Source of the DNA: Leptidea sinapis
Taxonomy: Eukaryota > Arthropoda > Insecta > Lepidoptera > Pieridae
Length of the DNA: 64,000 nucleotides
Assembly: GCF_905404315.1 (NCBI RefSeq)
Contig: NC_066290.1
Coordinates: forward strand, 11,221,453 to 11,285,452
Direction of reading: 5' to 3'
In this document: positions 20,091-31,080 of the stretch, piece by piece
Position numbering within the stretch: the first letter of the stretch is position 1
Layout of the letters: each line of letters opens with the position of its first letter
Translations under genes and position numbers: made by a program
Notes under the pieces: model-generated
The model's input: only the letters and a program-made list of their open reading frames with translations
What the model was told of the DNA's origin: nothing
Databases searched by the model: none

Positions 20091-22170
20091 TTCACCAAAT
20101 ACTATAAAGAAAAGTGGACACGACAGAAATGACATAATAATGAAATTTAAGTTTAACAATAATTAATAATAGAACGTAAATAAGAAGGAAATAAAAAGAA
20201 AGAAAATATTAAGATAAGTGGTAAGAATGATCGTAATAAAAACAAAATCATAAACCAAATAACTGGACAGAATCTCAAAACAATTCGTTGGAAGTCACCA
20301 ACAGGTCCCTAATCAAGTTTGTACGGCAGCTGCATTCCGTCCGCCATTTTCTGGGAACACATTTTTTCAACTCGTCACGGAATTTTTAAGGCCGGTGTGT
20401 ATGATTTTCATTGAAATTATAAACGAAAAAGTTTTCGATTATGCGCACAATAAAACGTGCATTCCTCGTGATACTCTTTTCATCGAATATGTGAGCAGAT
20501 TTACAAGTAATAAGCAATTTATGTGAACTTGCTTACGATTGTCTAAACATTAGCGCTATCGTAAATTTACGAGGTAGATATGCCACTTAATTTATTACTT
20601 TTAGGGGCTCTTTGACTATGTCCAAGTAAAGTTCCTGATAGGCTACTTGCTACTTACATATCGAATAAAGACATCATTTGCGTTTCACAGTGTATAGATA
20701 GTGTTATCTAGCAGGTAAGGACCATTTAAATTATAGGATGGATGTAGTAGCAGATATAACAGTTATCAGATGGATCGCCTGACAGAGTGAAGAGCATTTG
20801 ACAAAATAATGTCAATTTATTTAATGGTAGGTAGTGGGGGAGTCCAAGAGACTAATTAAGGATTTACTTGAGCGACGTAGGCACTTATTGAATTGTGAAG
20901 ATTGGATGCTTAAAAGAAGAAAAATTTATATTATGATGTGTCACTGGTGGTGGAACCGTCTAAACAATGTCAAAAGGCACACACACACAAAAAACACAAA
21001 GAAATACTCAAGCGCTTCAGATATTAATAGTGAATGCCTCCCACGTGTTATTGACAACGGAAAAATATTAATCTGTCGGTTTGCATGGTAAGAGTGGCCA
21101 AACGAAGGGATAGAAAATAGGAAAAAAAATCTTATACACCGCGCCATTGAGAGGAGATGTTAAGAGAATCCTATTGTAGCTCCTGGTCAAAAGACTGACG
21201 ATTTGGACGTGACCAAAAGTTATGACTGATTTTTGAAAATGCAAAAAAATCATGACCAGGAAGGATCCAAGCGCGTCAGATTAATATACAGACTGTTCAT
21301 CTTAATGTGCTTGTCGTCCTAACCAATAATATGACAATCGATTTTTTTACTAATCTGATCGGCCGCTCTAGACGTTCAACCCTATATACAGGGCTTAGAT
21401 ATGTTGGGAGGAATTTACAAGGTGTTTGTCTCACGTATGTTATTCTGACGCACTCGAATAAATCCCAAAATCCCCGCTTGGGCTCCTCTACTATTATGTT
21501 TGGCACATGGTTTCGTTATGTTATGAGTTATTGATAATTATGAAAGGCTAATGACAATTGATTAGTTGACATCATCAAATTTCGTTACACAGAAGCAGAA
21601 TACAATTATGTGATCATTTTATTGTGAAATTAGTAGTAGAATTGCTGTTTAGAAATGTATACAAATGGAAAATTCTAAAATATGAAATAAAATTTTCATT
21701 AAAAGCCATTAAGCTCGTGTTACGTGATTTCGTATAAGAAACAGGTTTTTTAATATTTTCATTTCATCAAACGAAACTATAGAGTGCGAGGTTGCCAGAC
21801 CGATCTGCCAGATAAGTCATCTAGAAATTCGACCATGTGTTTCGGGTATAAGAATGAGGCTCGTAAACCGTAGGTGTGTATCAAAATTGTATGAGAAAGA
21901 ATTCATTGGGAGGGGTTGAAGCCTGATACCTTGAACCTGCGATCACGCGAACTCCCGAACGCACGACAGGCGTGAGAAATTTAATAACTGGACTTAACCG
22001 AGATTCTTTCTCAAGCTTTAAATTTGTGAGAATTTTCCCGAACAATAAGCAGGATTACTTTTTGTTGGAGTTTTACGGCTAATCTGTAGTCGCTTTGTTT
22101 TGTGCTAATTTATAAAGATTATTTTTGTGGATTACGGGAATAAGAAGTAAGTAATCCTTACTTATACTTA
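20091..22170. other. Long stretch without identified genes
   Basis: No credible gene. Short open frames here (for example 20834-21091 and 21307-21534) lack recognisable domains. CGACCATGTGTTT near 21830 resembles one terminus of the TAAACACATG MITE, without a partner end. Confidence 0.4.
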
Positions 22171-22340
22171 TATAAAATTCTGGTGTCCTGGTGTTTCTTA
22201 CCAAACTCCTCCGAAACGGCTAAACCATTTTGTTTGAAAATTTATGTGGATATCCGGTAGGTCTGAGAATCGGCCAACATCTTTTTTTTATAACCCTTAA
22301 TGCTGCCGCAGAAAACGGTGCCTATGTGGTACCCACCTAC
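22171..22340 (+). mobile_element. Helitron 5' fragment joined to family A scrap
   Basis: TGGTGTCCTGGTGTTTCTTA, AACTCCTCCGAAACGGCTAA and GTCTGAGAATCGGCCAACAT match the plus-strand Helitron type at 42521-42812. It then breaks into an inverted scrap of family A (GCCGCAGAAAACGGTGCC, GTGGTACCCA). Confidence 0.6.
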
Positions 22341-23651
22341 CGTGTTCCTGTGGCAAGACACCTTCCAATGGTAAATTAAATAATAATAAGCCTGAAAACT
22401 AACTGAACTGAACTGAAAACAGTACACAGTTCATTATACAACTACCACTATTATAATCCAAATCTATATAAACCTTATAGACGCTCTTAATATGTGCAAT
22501 ATCACAATAAGTGCACTTTTCAGAGTGACCTTTGATTAATGGATTTCATCAATGCATTCGATAGCTTACCTCATTAGCCATATATTTTAATCTAATAGAC
22601 TTTGTAGCTCAAAGCCCTCAGTAGTCTAACAGACAAGTTATCTGGTTTCGACACGTTACGACATGTTTACAAACGTCCAAATATCTTCGGAACCTGCGTG
22701 CATTGTTTTTTAAATGGCTGCATGGCTATGCTTTTGCCTTTCCTTTTAGGGAAGAGGAATATATGAAATCTAATTTAAGGAAATATTAAACTATGTATTT
22801 ATGATTCCTCACAAGTCACAGCTAATAAAATGTAAAGAGTATATTAAAAATAATACAGAATAGAACAAATTTTATAGTTTAAGACAAAAAATAGTACAAA
22901 ATAAAAAGTGTGTGCGTGTAATCTTTACGCGCGATTGAAGTAAAACTTATTTATAATTAACTTTAAGAATAATTACTTTTATTATAATTAACTTTAAGAA
23001 TAATTAACAGATACATATATACACTTTTTTGCTTATCTGAAAGCTCATAGATAAAATATATTATTTTCGTTTGCCCTTGTCTGTCCCTCCTATTCTAGGA
23101 CATCCAGTATATAACAAATATTCTTAAAAAGTTGAAAGACAAGAAGATTTAATTTATACCATTATATACTTACATTAATTAAAGCCGTGTTATTAACAAA
23201 TAATTGAATAAATATAATTAAATTATTAATATCACACATAACAATATAACGTTGTTATTGAATATTGACGAATCTGGCTCTATGGGCTCGGACCTTTTGC
23301 CTGTCCGATGGACGAAGAAAAATTAACGAATGTCGCAAACGTCAGACTGAGAACTTTTATTTATTATCTATTACAATGTAGTTATAAATGAACAAATACA
23401 CTTGGAGTACTGTTTCTGCCGGAAGTACTAACGTCACTTCCGTTTTACTCCAAAAATTAAGAAGAAATTAAATAGAAAAGAAGAAATCGTTTCCATTTTT
23501 TCCAATATTGAGTAATTGAAACGGTGAGTGAAATTACGTCAATTATTATGTCGATTAAAAAGATTTGTAAGTTTTCAGTAGCAGAGAGTTGGCCGAGACC
23601 ATATTAGTTGACATTGTCTAACCCTTGATATTAGTAAATCTCATAATCCGT
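22341..23651. other. Long stretch without identified genes
   Basis: AT-rich. A 29-bp word including TATAATTAACTTTAAGAATA is directly repeated at about 22950 and 22983. No credible gene or bounded element seen. Confidence 0.4.
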
Positions 23652-23659
23652 AAAGGGGT

Positions 23660-23980
23660 CACAGACGAGTAAAAAAAGATGGACTCCGCGCCGTGATATT
23701 AACAAGTGAAGCAACTTTATGCTAGTGTGTATGCGGTTACGGGAGATACCAGTTACACTTTTTTTCTCCCTTAAATAATCATATATGGCCACAAATACTT
23801 TTATAGTATTTTTTTCACACTTTTTCCACAAGCGATGGCAAATCTCATAATGGTGGCCGATCGGCTTGTATTAGTGTAAGTGTGTGCGTGGGGCTATGTA
23901 TTTACACGTTTACCGGCTTGTTTTGGTGCTTCACTGTTATGTAAGGTTACATGGTGTCCTTCTTTTTGTACAAATCCGTG
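23660..23980. mobile_element. hAT-like MITE (CACGGACGAG family), copy 1
   Basis: 321 bp with ends CACAGACGAGTAAAAAAAGA and the inverse of CACGGATTTGTACAAAAAGA. It is flanked by the 8-bp repeat AAAGGGGT at 23652-23659 and 23981-23988. Inner segments GTGAAGCA(CC) occur near both ends. It is in the opposite orientation to the copy at 54848-55280. Confidence 0.85.
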
Positions 23981-24185
23981 AAAGGGGTTAAGAATAATAA
24001 AATTCTGAGCCTCTCTCAACACGAATCAATCTTATTTATCACATCAACAAGACGCCCACATCAACATTCCTACCCCGTCATTTACAACGTAAACCTTTTA
24101 GCGATAATTTACGAAACAAATGGTTCATTTTTGTTATGTTAGGCATTTGGCACGAGACCTTGTTTACGTAGATTTCATTTTTCTG

Positions 24186-24253
24186 TAAAATGTTTTTTTT
24201 TGCGTAAAATTGAATATTCCATTGTAGTTTGCTAAACGTAATCATCTTTTTAA
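24186..24253 (+). repeat. Direct repeat unit, uninterrupted copy
   Basis: TTTTTGCGTAAAATTGAATA, CCATTGTAGTTTGC and AATCATCTTTTT recur at 24508-24542 plus 24829-24855, where an S1 SINE splits them. It serves as the empty site for that insertion. Confidence 0.7.
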
Positions 24254-24512
24254 AGTGAAACTTTTATTAAATCGTCTCAAACTTTTTCGTCTGTGTGTTG
24301 CATGTCGCGTGACGGTCGGGCGGCGCCTATAGTTCGCAGCAGCTGACCGTGTAGTGTATAGGCTATTACTCATTTGTACCAGTGTTCCGCGATATTTTGT
24401 TTATTTTTGTCAGTGTTTAATGTAAATGTTGTTATTTATTAAAGTGAAACTTTTATTTGCTTTTGGTAAAGTTTCACTTTTACCGTGGTTTCATAAAACC
24501 ACACAATCCTTT
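24252..24512 (+). repeat. Block also carried inside a Helitron
   Basis: About 260 bp from AAAGTGAAACTTTTATTAAA through GTCGCGTGACGGTCGGGCGG and GCAGCTGACCGTGTAGTG to TAAAACCACACAATCC. The same block lies inverted within the Helitron at 29690-29965 and its duplicate at 33482-33757. The GC-rich core contrasts with the AT-rich surroundings. Origin unknown; a captured host fragment is possible. Confidence 0.7.
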
Positions 24513-24542
24513 TTTTTGCGTAAAATAGAATATTCATTTGTA

Positions 24543-24821
24543 TAGCCTGTATAGCCGAGTGGTTAGCGATCCTACCTACTAAGCTAGAGGTCCCGGGTTT
24601 GAATCCCGGTAGGTGCAAGCATTTATATGATGAATATGGATGTTTGTTTCCGAGTCATGGATGTTTAAATGTATTTATGTATGTTTATATGAATTTATGT
24701 ATGTTAAAGTAAGTATATTGTATTAAATATATCATTGTCTTGTAACCCATAACACAAGCTATATAATATGCTTAACTTGGGGCAAGATACTTTGTGTAAA
24801 AAGTGTGTCAATATTATATAT
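24543..24821 (+). mobile_element. tRNA-derived SINE S1, complete copy
   Basis: The head TATAGCCGAGTGGTTAGCGA (A-box region) and GGTTTGAATCCCGGTAGG (B box) are tRNA-like; an RNA polymerase III promoter is expected from such boxes. The body includes GATGAATATGGATGTTTG, CATTGTCTTGTAACCC and GGGGCAAGATACTTTGTG and ends in an AT tail. ATTTGTA is duplicated at 24536-24542 and 24822-24828. It is not a functional tRNA gene. Confidence 0.88.
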
Positions 24822-24920
24822 ATTTGTAGTTTACTAAACACAATCATCTTTTTTTGTAGTTCCACATGTCAATAAGTAATAATATTTAAATAAATATTTG
24901 AATTTAGATATTATACATAA

Positions 24921-25243
24921 CTAGTGGACCCAACAGACGTTGTCCTGTCGGAAATTTCGGACACACGTCTTAAATATGAAAAATCGGTCCAGCCGTTAGG
25001 AGGAGTCCACTAAAATACGCTATATGGACGGAATTGAGAATCTAAACCAATCTCAAATTCACTGGAACACACAAAAATCTCATCAAAATCGGTCCAGCCG
25101 TTCAGGAGGTAGTTCAATTGTGAATCTAAACTATTCTCGAATCCACCTAAAGACACACAGAAAGTTTCAATAAAATCGGTCCAGCCGTCTAGGAGGAGTT
25201 CAGTGACATACACACGCACACAAGAATTATATATATATAAAGA
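24921..25243 (-). mobile_element. Helitron with internal minisatellite
   Basis: On the minus strand it begins TCTTTATATATATAATTC and ends GGTCCACTAG, between A and T. Three units of AAATCGGTCCAGCCGT, spaced about 90 bp, form an internal tandem array. The open frame at 25010-25219 is only this array translated. Confidence 0.82.
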
Positions 25244-25254
25244 TATATTACAAT

Positions 25255-25557
25255 TTGTTATATTTTAAAGTGATAACCCTCACTTGTAGGATTAATACAC
25301 AAATAAAATTTGAAAAACAAAATTTTATGAACGACGCGGGACTCGCACTCCGGCGTTCCGTGCCAGTGCTCTAACCAACTGAGCCAACCGTTCGAGTGAC
25401 GCATCGTTATAAAATCTTGTACGCTTTGTTCAACTCTCAGGTTGTGGCTTCATCTACAGGATCTACTTTACAGTTGATAACCTGCCCAACCCCAATATTG
25501 GCATATTAGGAAATTGACTTGAGAAGTAGCTCTTGTAAATCTAAACAATTTGTTATA
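25255..25557 (-). mobile_element. tRNA-derived SINE S2, copy
   Basis: Read on the minus strand: a leader with CCACAACCTGAGAGTTGAAC, then a tRNA-like segment CGGTTGGCTCAGTTGGTTAG ... GTGCGAGTCCCGCGTCGTTC, then an AT-rich end. A-box and B-box regions are well kept. An adjoining stretch (25575-25700) repeats pieces of its tail and anticodon region. Confidence 0.78.
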
Positions 25558-25699
25558 TCTTTATCGTTAAATCTTTAAAAAAAGATAACCCTCACTTCTA
25601 GGATTAATACAAAAATAAAATTTTAAAAACAAAGCACTGGCACGGAACGCCGGAGGTCCCATCGTAAATAAAATTTGTTTTTCAAATTTTATTTGCGTA

Positions 25700-26261
25700 G
25701 AGTAAGCATTCTTTTGTTGTACACGATTATTTCAAACCAACATATTATTAAATATCAATATCAGCGTTTTTACATGTTATGTTGTTATAAAGAGTAACAC
25801 GTTACAAAAAAGCCTCTCGCCACTGATAGCAACAGAAACTCATTAAAACCCGTAATTAGAACATACATACAAATAAAAAATAACGGCGAAATTTCCATGT
25901 TTATCTAAACTTTATTGAAACAACTTTCAAATTCGACAAACCCGTTTGGTATTCCACGCCTTACACAAATCTTGAGGCTCGAAAACATAACATTTTATTA
26001 CAAAAAGATTACAACATATCTATCTTATAGAGAGTGATCTAAAGGAAGATATTATGGAAAGTAGATTGACTTCATAAAATAGAAAGAATATGGATGGAAG
26101 TCTTGAGCGAGGTCCACCTAAACCTTCATTCTACTCTATAGTGGGTATCTATTGATAAAACGCCAGATCAGGTGTATCCAAATAAGAGATTACAATATAC
26201 AATGTTAATACAGGTTGATAAATAGAAGATAAAACAGTGACCGCTTAGTTACTTTATACGT
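25700..26261. other. No recognisable feature
   Basis: AT-rich, no credible gene or bounded element. Confidence 0.4.
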
Positions 26262-26460
26262 CTAGATAGAGTCTCTTGCTATAAGACAACCGATAAAAAC
26301 AGGTCAGGTTTAATGCTTAAGTGTGCGTGACAAGCTACGTCTTACACTCGCGATTTGTATGACACTTTGTGTTGGTTTGCGTGCATTGATCAAAATAAAG
26401 GTATAACTCTTAACTCAACTTTATTCGACGTTCTCACAGCTGTTATAGTCTATTCAGACA
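26262..26460 (+). repeat. About 190-bp direct repeat, copy 1
   Basis: AGAGTCTCTTGCTATAAGAC, GTGACAAGCTACGTCTTACA, CGATTTGTATGACACTTTG and TTCTCACAGCTGTTATAGTC match 41566-41763 in order. It is a dispersed repeat of unknown class. Confidence 0.7.
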
Positions 26461-26589
26461 TCTAGACGTATTAATGGTCTAAGATTGACAGTTACTGAAA
26501 AGGGAATGTCAATGTGATTTGGTAAATTCTTAGAATAATACAATTAATATTCTAAGGGTAAATTAGATAGGACGGATAAAAGTGGATAA

Positions 26590-27137
26590 ACTGTGCAAAA
26601 TAGAATCGAATATGGATTGATCTGGTCTGGCGCACCCCAGCATCTGCTCGATCCATTTGACCGCGTGCAACGTAGTAGCTGCTCAGCTCGAATTGTCGGG
26701 GACTCAGTGCTTTGTGAACGGCTGGATCTCTTGGCGTTGCGTAGAGACGTCGCCTCATTGCGTGTCTTCTACCGCATTAATCACGGGGAGTGTTCCGAAG
26801 AGCTGTTTAACCTGATTCCTGCCGCCGAATTCCACCTTCGCACGACACGCCACAAGTTAGGATTTCAACCTCACCATCTGGATGTGTGGCGGTCCTCCAC
26901 AGTGCGGTTTTCAAGGAGCTTTCTCCCTCGTATTACAAAGCTATGGAATGAGCTTCCTTGTGCGGTGTTTCTGGGACAATACGACATGGGTACCTTCAAA
27001 AAAAGCGCGTACACCTTCCTTAAAGGCCGGCAACGCTCTTGTGATTCCTCTGGTGTTGCAAGAGAATGTGGGCGGCGGTGATCATTTAACACCAGGTGAC
27101 CCGTACGCTCGTTTGTCCTCCTATTCCATAAAAAAAA
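26590..27137 (+). pseudogene. J1 jockey-like LINE, 5'-truncated, C-terminal ORF2
   Basis: A 162-codon frame (26593-27081) holds the conserved C-terminus of a jockey-clade ORF2: WSGAPQHLLDPFDRVQR, RLDLLALRRDVASLRVFYRI, GECSEELFNLIP, HHLDVWRSSTVRFSRSFLP and LWNELPCAVF. The catalytic reverse transcriptase part is absent. The 3' end is CTCGTTTGTCCTCCTATTCC followed by a poly-A run (27128-27137). The frame is open to its natural end, so this is the youngest-looking J1 copy in the window. Confidence 0.85.
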
Positions 27138-27377
27138 AAGCGAAGTTGACCTAAGCATTTTATATACGATGGTGATGGACTGGGAAGAAGCCAGGTTAAG
27201 AGCACAACCAAAAGTTCTGGTATAAGAGGTTGATCTTAGTTGAAAAACTAATTTAGCCTCAAAGAAACTTGGCGAGCTCGTAATTACTTCACTTCTAGGC
27301 TCCGCTTGCAATTCGAAAACCTGACTTAGAGTGTTGTTGAGCTCTTTTGCTCTATCAGCTTCCTACATTTTACCACA

Positions 27378-27700
27378 TTGTATGTGCGAAGAGCGGCTCG
27401 AATAATCGATGCTCAAGTCATCTCCGATCGGCTAGACTATTTCGAATTGCGTTTGGGGCTCTCTGCATCTTCTATTGCATTTATCATGAAAGTGCTTAGC
27501 GGAGTTATTCAGATTCTTAATATGATACGTTCATACAATTTTCATCACTGCATATTACGTCAAAATGCGAAATTTCACTCACATTACCCACCCTTCCGAA
27601 ATCAGGAAGTGCAATATGTCACTAGATTTTTCAGATACATCCAAATAGGAAATGCCGTAGTAGCCAAAGTTATGATACTCATTTGGTTTATAAGATGGTT
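27378..27700 (+). pseudogene. J1-type LINE fragment, diverged
   Basis: RRAARIIDAQVISDRLD matches the RVQR..RIV segment of J1; a second frame then reads LCIFYCIYHES, aligned with FYRINHGECS. Later sequence is too decayed to align. Frameshifted and partial. Confidence 0.6.
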
Positions 27701-28146
27701 TTTTTATAGCTTGTTTCAATAGCTTTCTGATACATTCTTTCAAATCATCATAATTATAAGTAATCTATTAATAGCCGATCAGTAAGAGCCGCCGCGCCGC
27801 AGCGTTGATTTCGGAAAGTTACGTTGATGTCAGACATTCGACAAGTACGCATTTCTCTAATGCTCATTGTCTCGCACAGCTTTTTGGAATCATCGTATCG
27901 CTGCTGTATTCTCCAATTTTAATAAATTAGGGCCCGACAAGCATACCACCCATCTCTAAGACCGCCAATTTCTTGACCTTAAGTAAAAGTCATGGAAGCA
28001 TATTAAGATCGTAGCAGATGGCAAACTGAAATCTCTACCCACATGTTTGGAAGACAAGTGTGACTTAAATTTAACGCCTAATCCAAATAATAAACTGATT
28101 ATAGAAATTTAAAATTTGGAACGTAGACAGACAACGTACTTTTTCA

Positions 28147-28340
28147 TATTTTGGCCACACAAAGCGCAGAGGCGACGAAAGCTTGGCTAAAATAATTGTG
28201 GTTGGAAATACCGAAGGCAAAAGATCGTGCGGTGATTCTCCAACAAGGTGGACTGACCGGGACACCACGGTAGCTAAACCAGTCACCGCTACCAACAAAA
28301 TATATACAGCTCTTCAGAGAGTTACTCACCTGGTGTCTGT
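28147..28340 (+). pseudogene. RTE ORF C-terminal fragment, left part
   Basis: The plus-strand frame reads FGHTKRRGDESLAKIIVVGN, then GDSPTRWTDRD, matching FGHIARKDDGNLERLIVVGK and GRSPTRWSDQI of the RTE at 40-738. A distinct, older RTE copy than the first element. The rest of the C-terminus is found at 29030-29119. Confidence 0.68.
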
Positions 28341-28654
28341 TTGGTTGCGCAATCAATTTGGTGGCGCGACCAGTTCGGACTCATGCACAGAATGTTAATG
28401 TTATGTTACTGGTCGCGTCACCACTAATTACTATTGAGCTGTATGGTGTCTCACTCACTCGGCCGCTAGTGACGCTTCCACCTCATTGCATGCAACACGT
28501 AGGTATTGTTGTGTTTTGTTTTTTATTAATTATTAAATTGATTGATAATTATGTATCGTATGATGGATAATTTCGATACAGGTTTATTAGTGTAATTCAA
28601 AGTAGACCATCAGTTTAGGATAATTCCTCATTAGATATTTTTTTTATGACAGTA

Positions 28655-28942
28655 AAGGTCAAGACGTGCAGGACGTTCAGCTGATGGTAATTGATACGCC
28701 CTGCCCATTACCATGCAGTGCCGCTCAGAATTCTTGAGAAATACAAAACGTTTGAGCGGCACTACAATTGCGCTCATCACCTTGGGACGTAAGATGTTAA
28801 GTCTCATTTGCTCAGTAATTTCGCCCCTTCAGACAGAAACACAATAATGTTTACACATTACTGCTTCACGGCAGAAATTGGAGCTGTTGTGGTACCCATA
28901 ATCTAGCCGGCATCCTGCGCAAAGGAGCCTCCCACTAATAAT
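28655..28942 (-). mobile_element. Family A retroposon copy
   Basis: Complete-looking minus-strand copy from AGACGTGCAGGACGTTCAGC to AAGGAGCCTCCCACTAATAA. It lies between the two RTE fragments and partly explains their separation. Confidence 0.82.
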
Positions 28943-29029
28943 TCGATAGAGATTTAAAAATAAAACGTCAAGGCTAGATAAGGATGACTTATACTTTACT
29001 TACTTAAATACTTGTCGTCCAAATTCTTC

Positions 29030-29119
29030 ACAATTGTAAGAGACATGGACATAAACCGCTGGAGGCAAATTATCCGCTTCAGATGCAAACCAAATGCTCA
29101 TCACGATCCTCAGACATGA
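29030..29119 (+). pseudogene. RTE ORF C-terminal fragment, right part
   Basis: The frame reads RDMDINRWRQIIRFRCK and ends HHDPQT and TGA, matching ARDRNRWRAIIREN...GHDPQY. It completes the fragment at 28147-28340; roughly 690 bp including a family A copy lie between them. Confidence 0.65.
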
Positions 29120-29455
29120 GAGACCGACCCCGCAGACAGATATCGTATGTAAATACTACTATCATTGAGAGCCAGAGTGCGCGACCAGATAATAAGTACA
29201 TTGTTAATTATCATTACAGTTTCGTTACTAATTAACACCATTTAGAGTTTATCACCCAGCAGTTTAAAATAGGGCGTCCTAAAATAGCAGCGTTTGTGCG
29301 AATTGTCTGGTAGTAACTGTTAGGACAGTTGATTGGCCACAATTACATAATTATATCAAATGTACTGGACTCCAACGCATTGTCCCAGTATACACGTCGT
29401 AGGTATATTGTCAAAGCCGTGATATTACAATTTTACTAGTGATTTTACAATTTAA

Positions 29456-30164
29456 CTAGCAGACCCAGTAAACGTTGCATTGCCATATAAAGTAATTAAA
29501 TAAAAATTCAATAATAAAAATTTTTGGGTTATAATAAATATATGCGACCGATTCTCAGACAACCCTAAAGCGGATTTGTGGATGGAACTGAACAATAAAA
29601 AATCGTGATACAAAAATAGATCGTAGAAATGCGAAAATTTGAAGTTGTATGTATTTATAATGTTGAATCATAATAAAAAAAGGATTGTGTGGTTTTATGA
29701 AACCACGGTAAAAGTGAAACTTTTCTCACATTATAGACGTTTTACTAAAAATTTTTGGAATAATATTCCATTAAGGGTATAATAACAACATTTACATTAA
29801 ACACTGACAAAAACAAACAAAATAGCGTGGAGCACTGGCACAAATGAGTAATAGTCTATACACTACACGGTCAGCTGCTGAGAACTATAGGCGCCGCCCG
29901 ACCGTCACGCGACATGTAACACACAGACGAAAAAGTTTGAGACGATGTAATAAAAGTTTCACTTTAAAAATAAATAAAAAATTGTTAAATAAATAAATAA
30001 ATATATTTAGGAGTGTGTCACCCTTATCATTGAGGGGTATTAAAATAGATGTTTGCCGATTCTCAGACCTACCCGACATGCACACAAAATTTCATACAAA
30101 TCGGTTCAGCCGTTTCGGAGGAGTTTCGTAACAAACACCGGGACACGAGATATAATATATTAGA
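29456..30164 (-). mobile_element. Helitron carrying an extra block
   Basis: On the minus strand it starts TCTAATATATTATATCTCG then GTCCCGGTGTTTGTTACG and ends CTGCTAG, at an A/T site. The block at 29690-29965 sits inside. A 66-codon minus-strand frame (29885-30085) spans the joint and is not a convincing protein. Confidence 0.78.
29690..29965 (-). repeat. Block shared with 24252-24512, inside Helitron
   Basis: Inverted match to 24252-24512, including GGTTTTATGAAACCACGGTA, GTCAGCTGCTGAGAACTATA and CCGCCCGACCGTCACGCGAC. Helitron sequence resumes on both sides, consistent with capture or insertion. Confidence 0.72.
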
Positions 30165-30479
30165 CGGTAGATTGTCCATCGACTTCTTACAATATAACGG
30201 CCTGATTTTAGTGACATTGTAAAGCTGAAATATTTATAAAATGATATTTTGACCATTTTACTGATCATAAGTTAATGAGGCTGTCTCTGATTGGTCTGTT
30301 TCTTGTATTAATTGTGTAGTCATTGCTTTTTAGTTATGCATAGTGTAATAAACTAATTGTAATCAAATAATCTCTAATAAAAATAAAAATTCTTTTATTT
30401 CAGGCCAATTACGTCCCATAGTTAGCATTAATTCTTTATTCTAATTAAAAGTAAACTTAAAATCTAGAAACCCATCACT

Positions 30480-30672
30480 AAAGATGAAGCCACAACCTGA
30501 AAGTTGAACAAAGTATACAAAATTTATCGACGATACGTCACTCGAACTTTTGGATGGAAGAGCACTCGCTCAGAAGGCGAGAGGTCGCGGTTTCGAGTCC
30601 CGCATCGTTCATAAATTTTGTTTTCAGTTTTATATGTGTAATTAATCCCAGAAGTGTGAAGTAAGCTCTAAG
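30480..30672 (+). mobile_element. tRNA-derived SINE S2, copy
   Basis: Leader GATGAAGCCACAACCTGAAA, then ATACGTCACTCGAACTTTTG, a degraded A-box side, and the B-box region GGTTTCGAGTCCCGCATCG followed by CATAAATTTTG. Present again at 34272-34464 in the duplicate. Confidence 0.75.
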
Positions 30673-30934
30673 TACGCTTTATTGATCTCAGCCTAAGTGA
30701 TATTACAATTTCACTAGTGATATCTTATATCTTTAAACGTGCAATTCTTGTATATAATCTGAATCTCGGAAACGGCTCCAACGATTTTCATAAAATTTTG
30801 TATACATGTAGTTTCGCGGGCGAGAAATCGATCTAGCTAGTTATCAAGTTGAAAAAATGTAGTTTTATTCGTGTTTTAATGAGAAACAGCTACAAAAATA
30901 TTAGAATACAAAGGTAACTTCGCCATTTACACAA

Positions 30935-31080
30935 GACTAGCTCAGATGATTGGTGATCCGGAAATCAGAAGACCCCGGTTTGAATACAGATGTCGTGTTT
31001 TTTTTTTGTTCCAGCTTTGTACTTTCTTAAGAATCCGAGCAAGGGTCGGTCATCTAGGTACTTTTTTTTATAAACTGCTA
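30935..31080 (+). mobile_element. tRNA-like SINE head S3
   Basis: GACTAGCTCAGATGATTGGT resembles an A box and CCCCGGTTTGAATACAG a B box, 35-40 bp apart as in tRNA genes. A T-run and CCAGCTTTGTACTTTC follow. Not matched to S1 or S2. Weak evidence for a third tRNA-derived family. Confidence 0.5.

Noticed and set aside
21307..21534. 75-codon frame in a balanced-composition stretch
   Set aside because: No domain, no promoter or splice context, and an equally long frame on the opposite strand.
24543..24620. Possible functional tRNA gene
   Set aside because: A and B boxes are present, but the stems do not pair fully and the same head heads several dispersed copies with a shared body; it is a SINE.
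25010..25219. Repetitive small protein with LLLDGWTDF units
   Set aside because: It is the translated Helitron minisatellite; the relative at 42295-42609 shows the same artefact.
26871..27311. 146-codon minus-strand frame
   Set aside because: It is antisense to the J1 ORF2 C-terminus, which has clear protein motifs on the plus strand.
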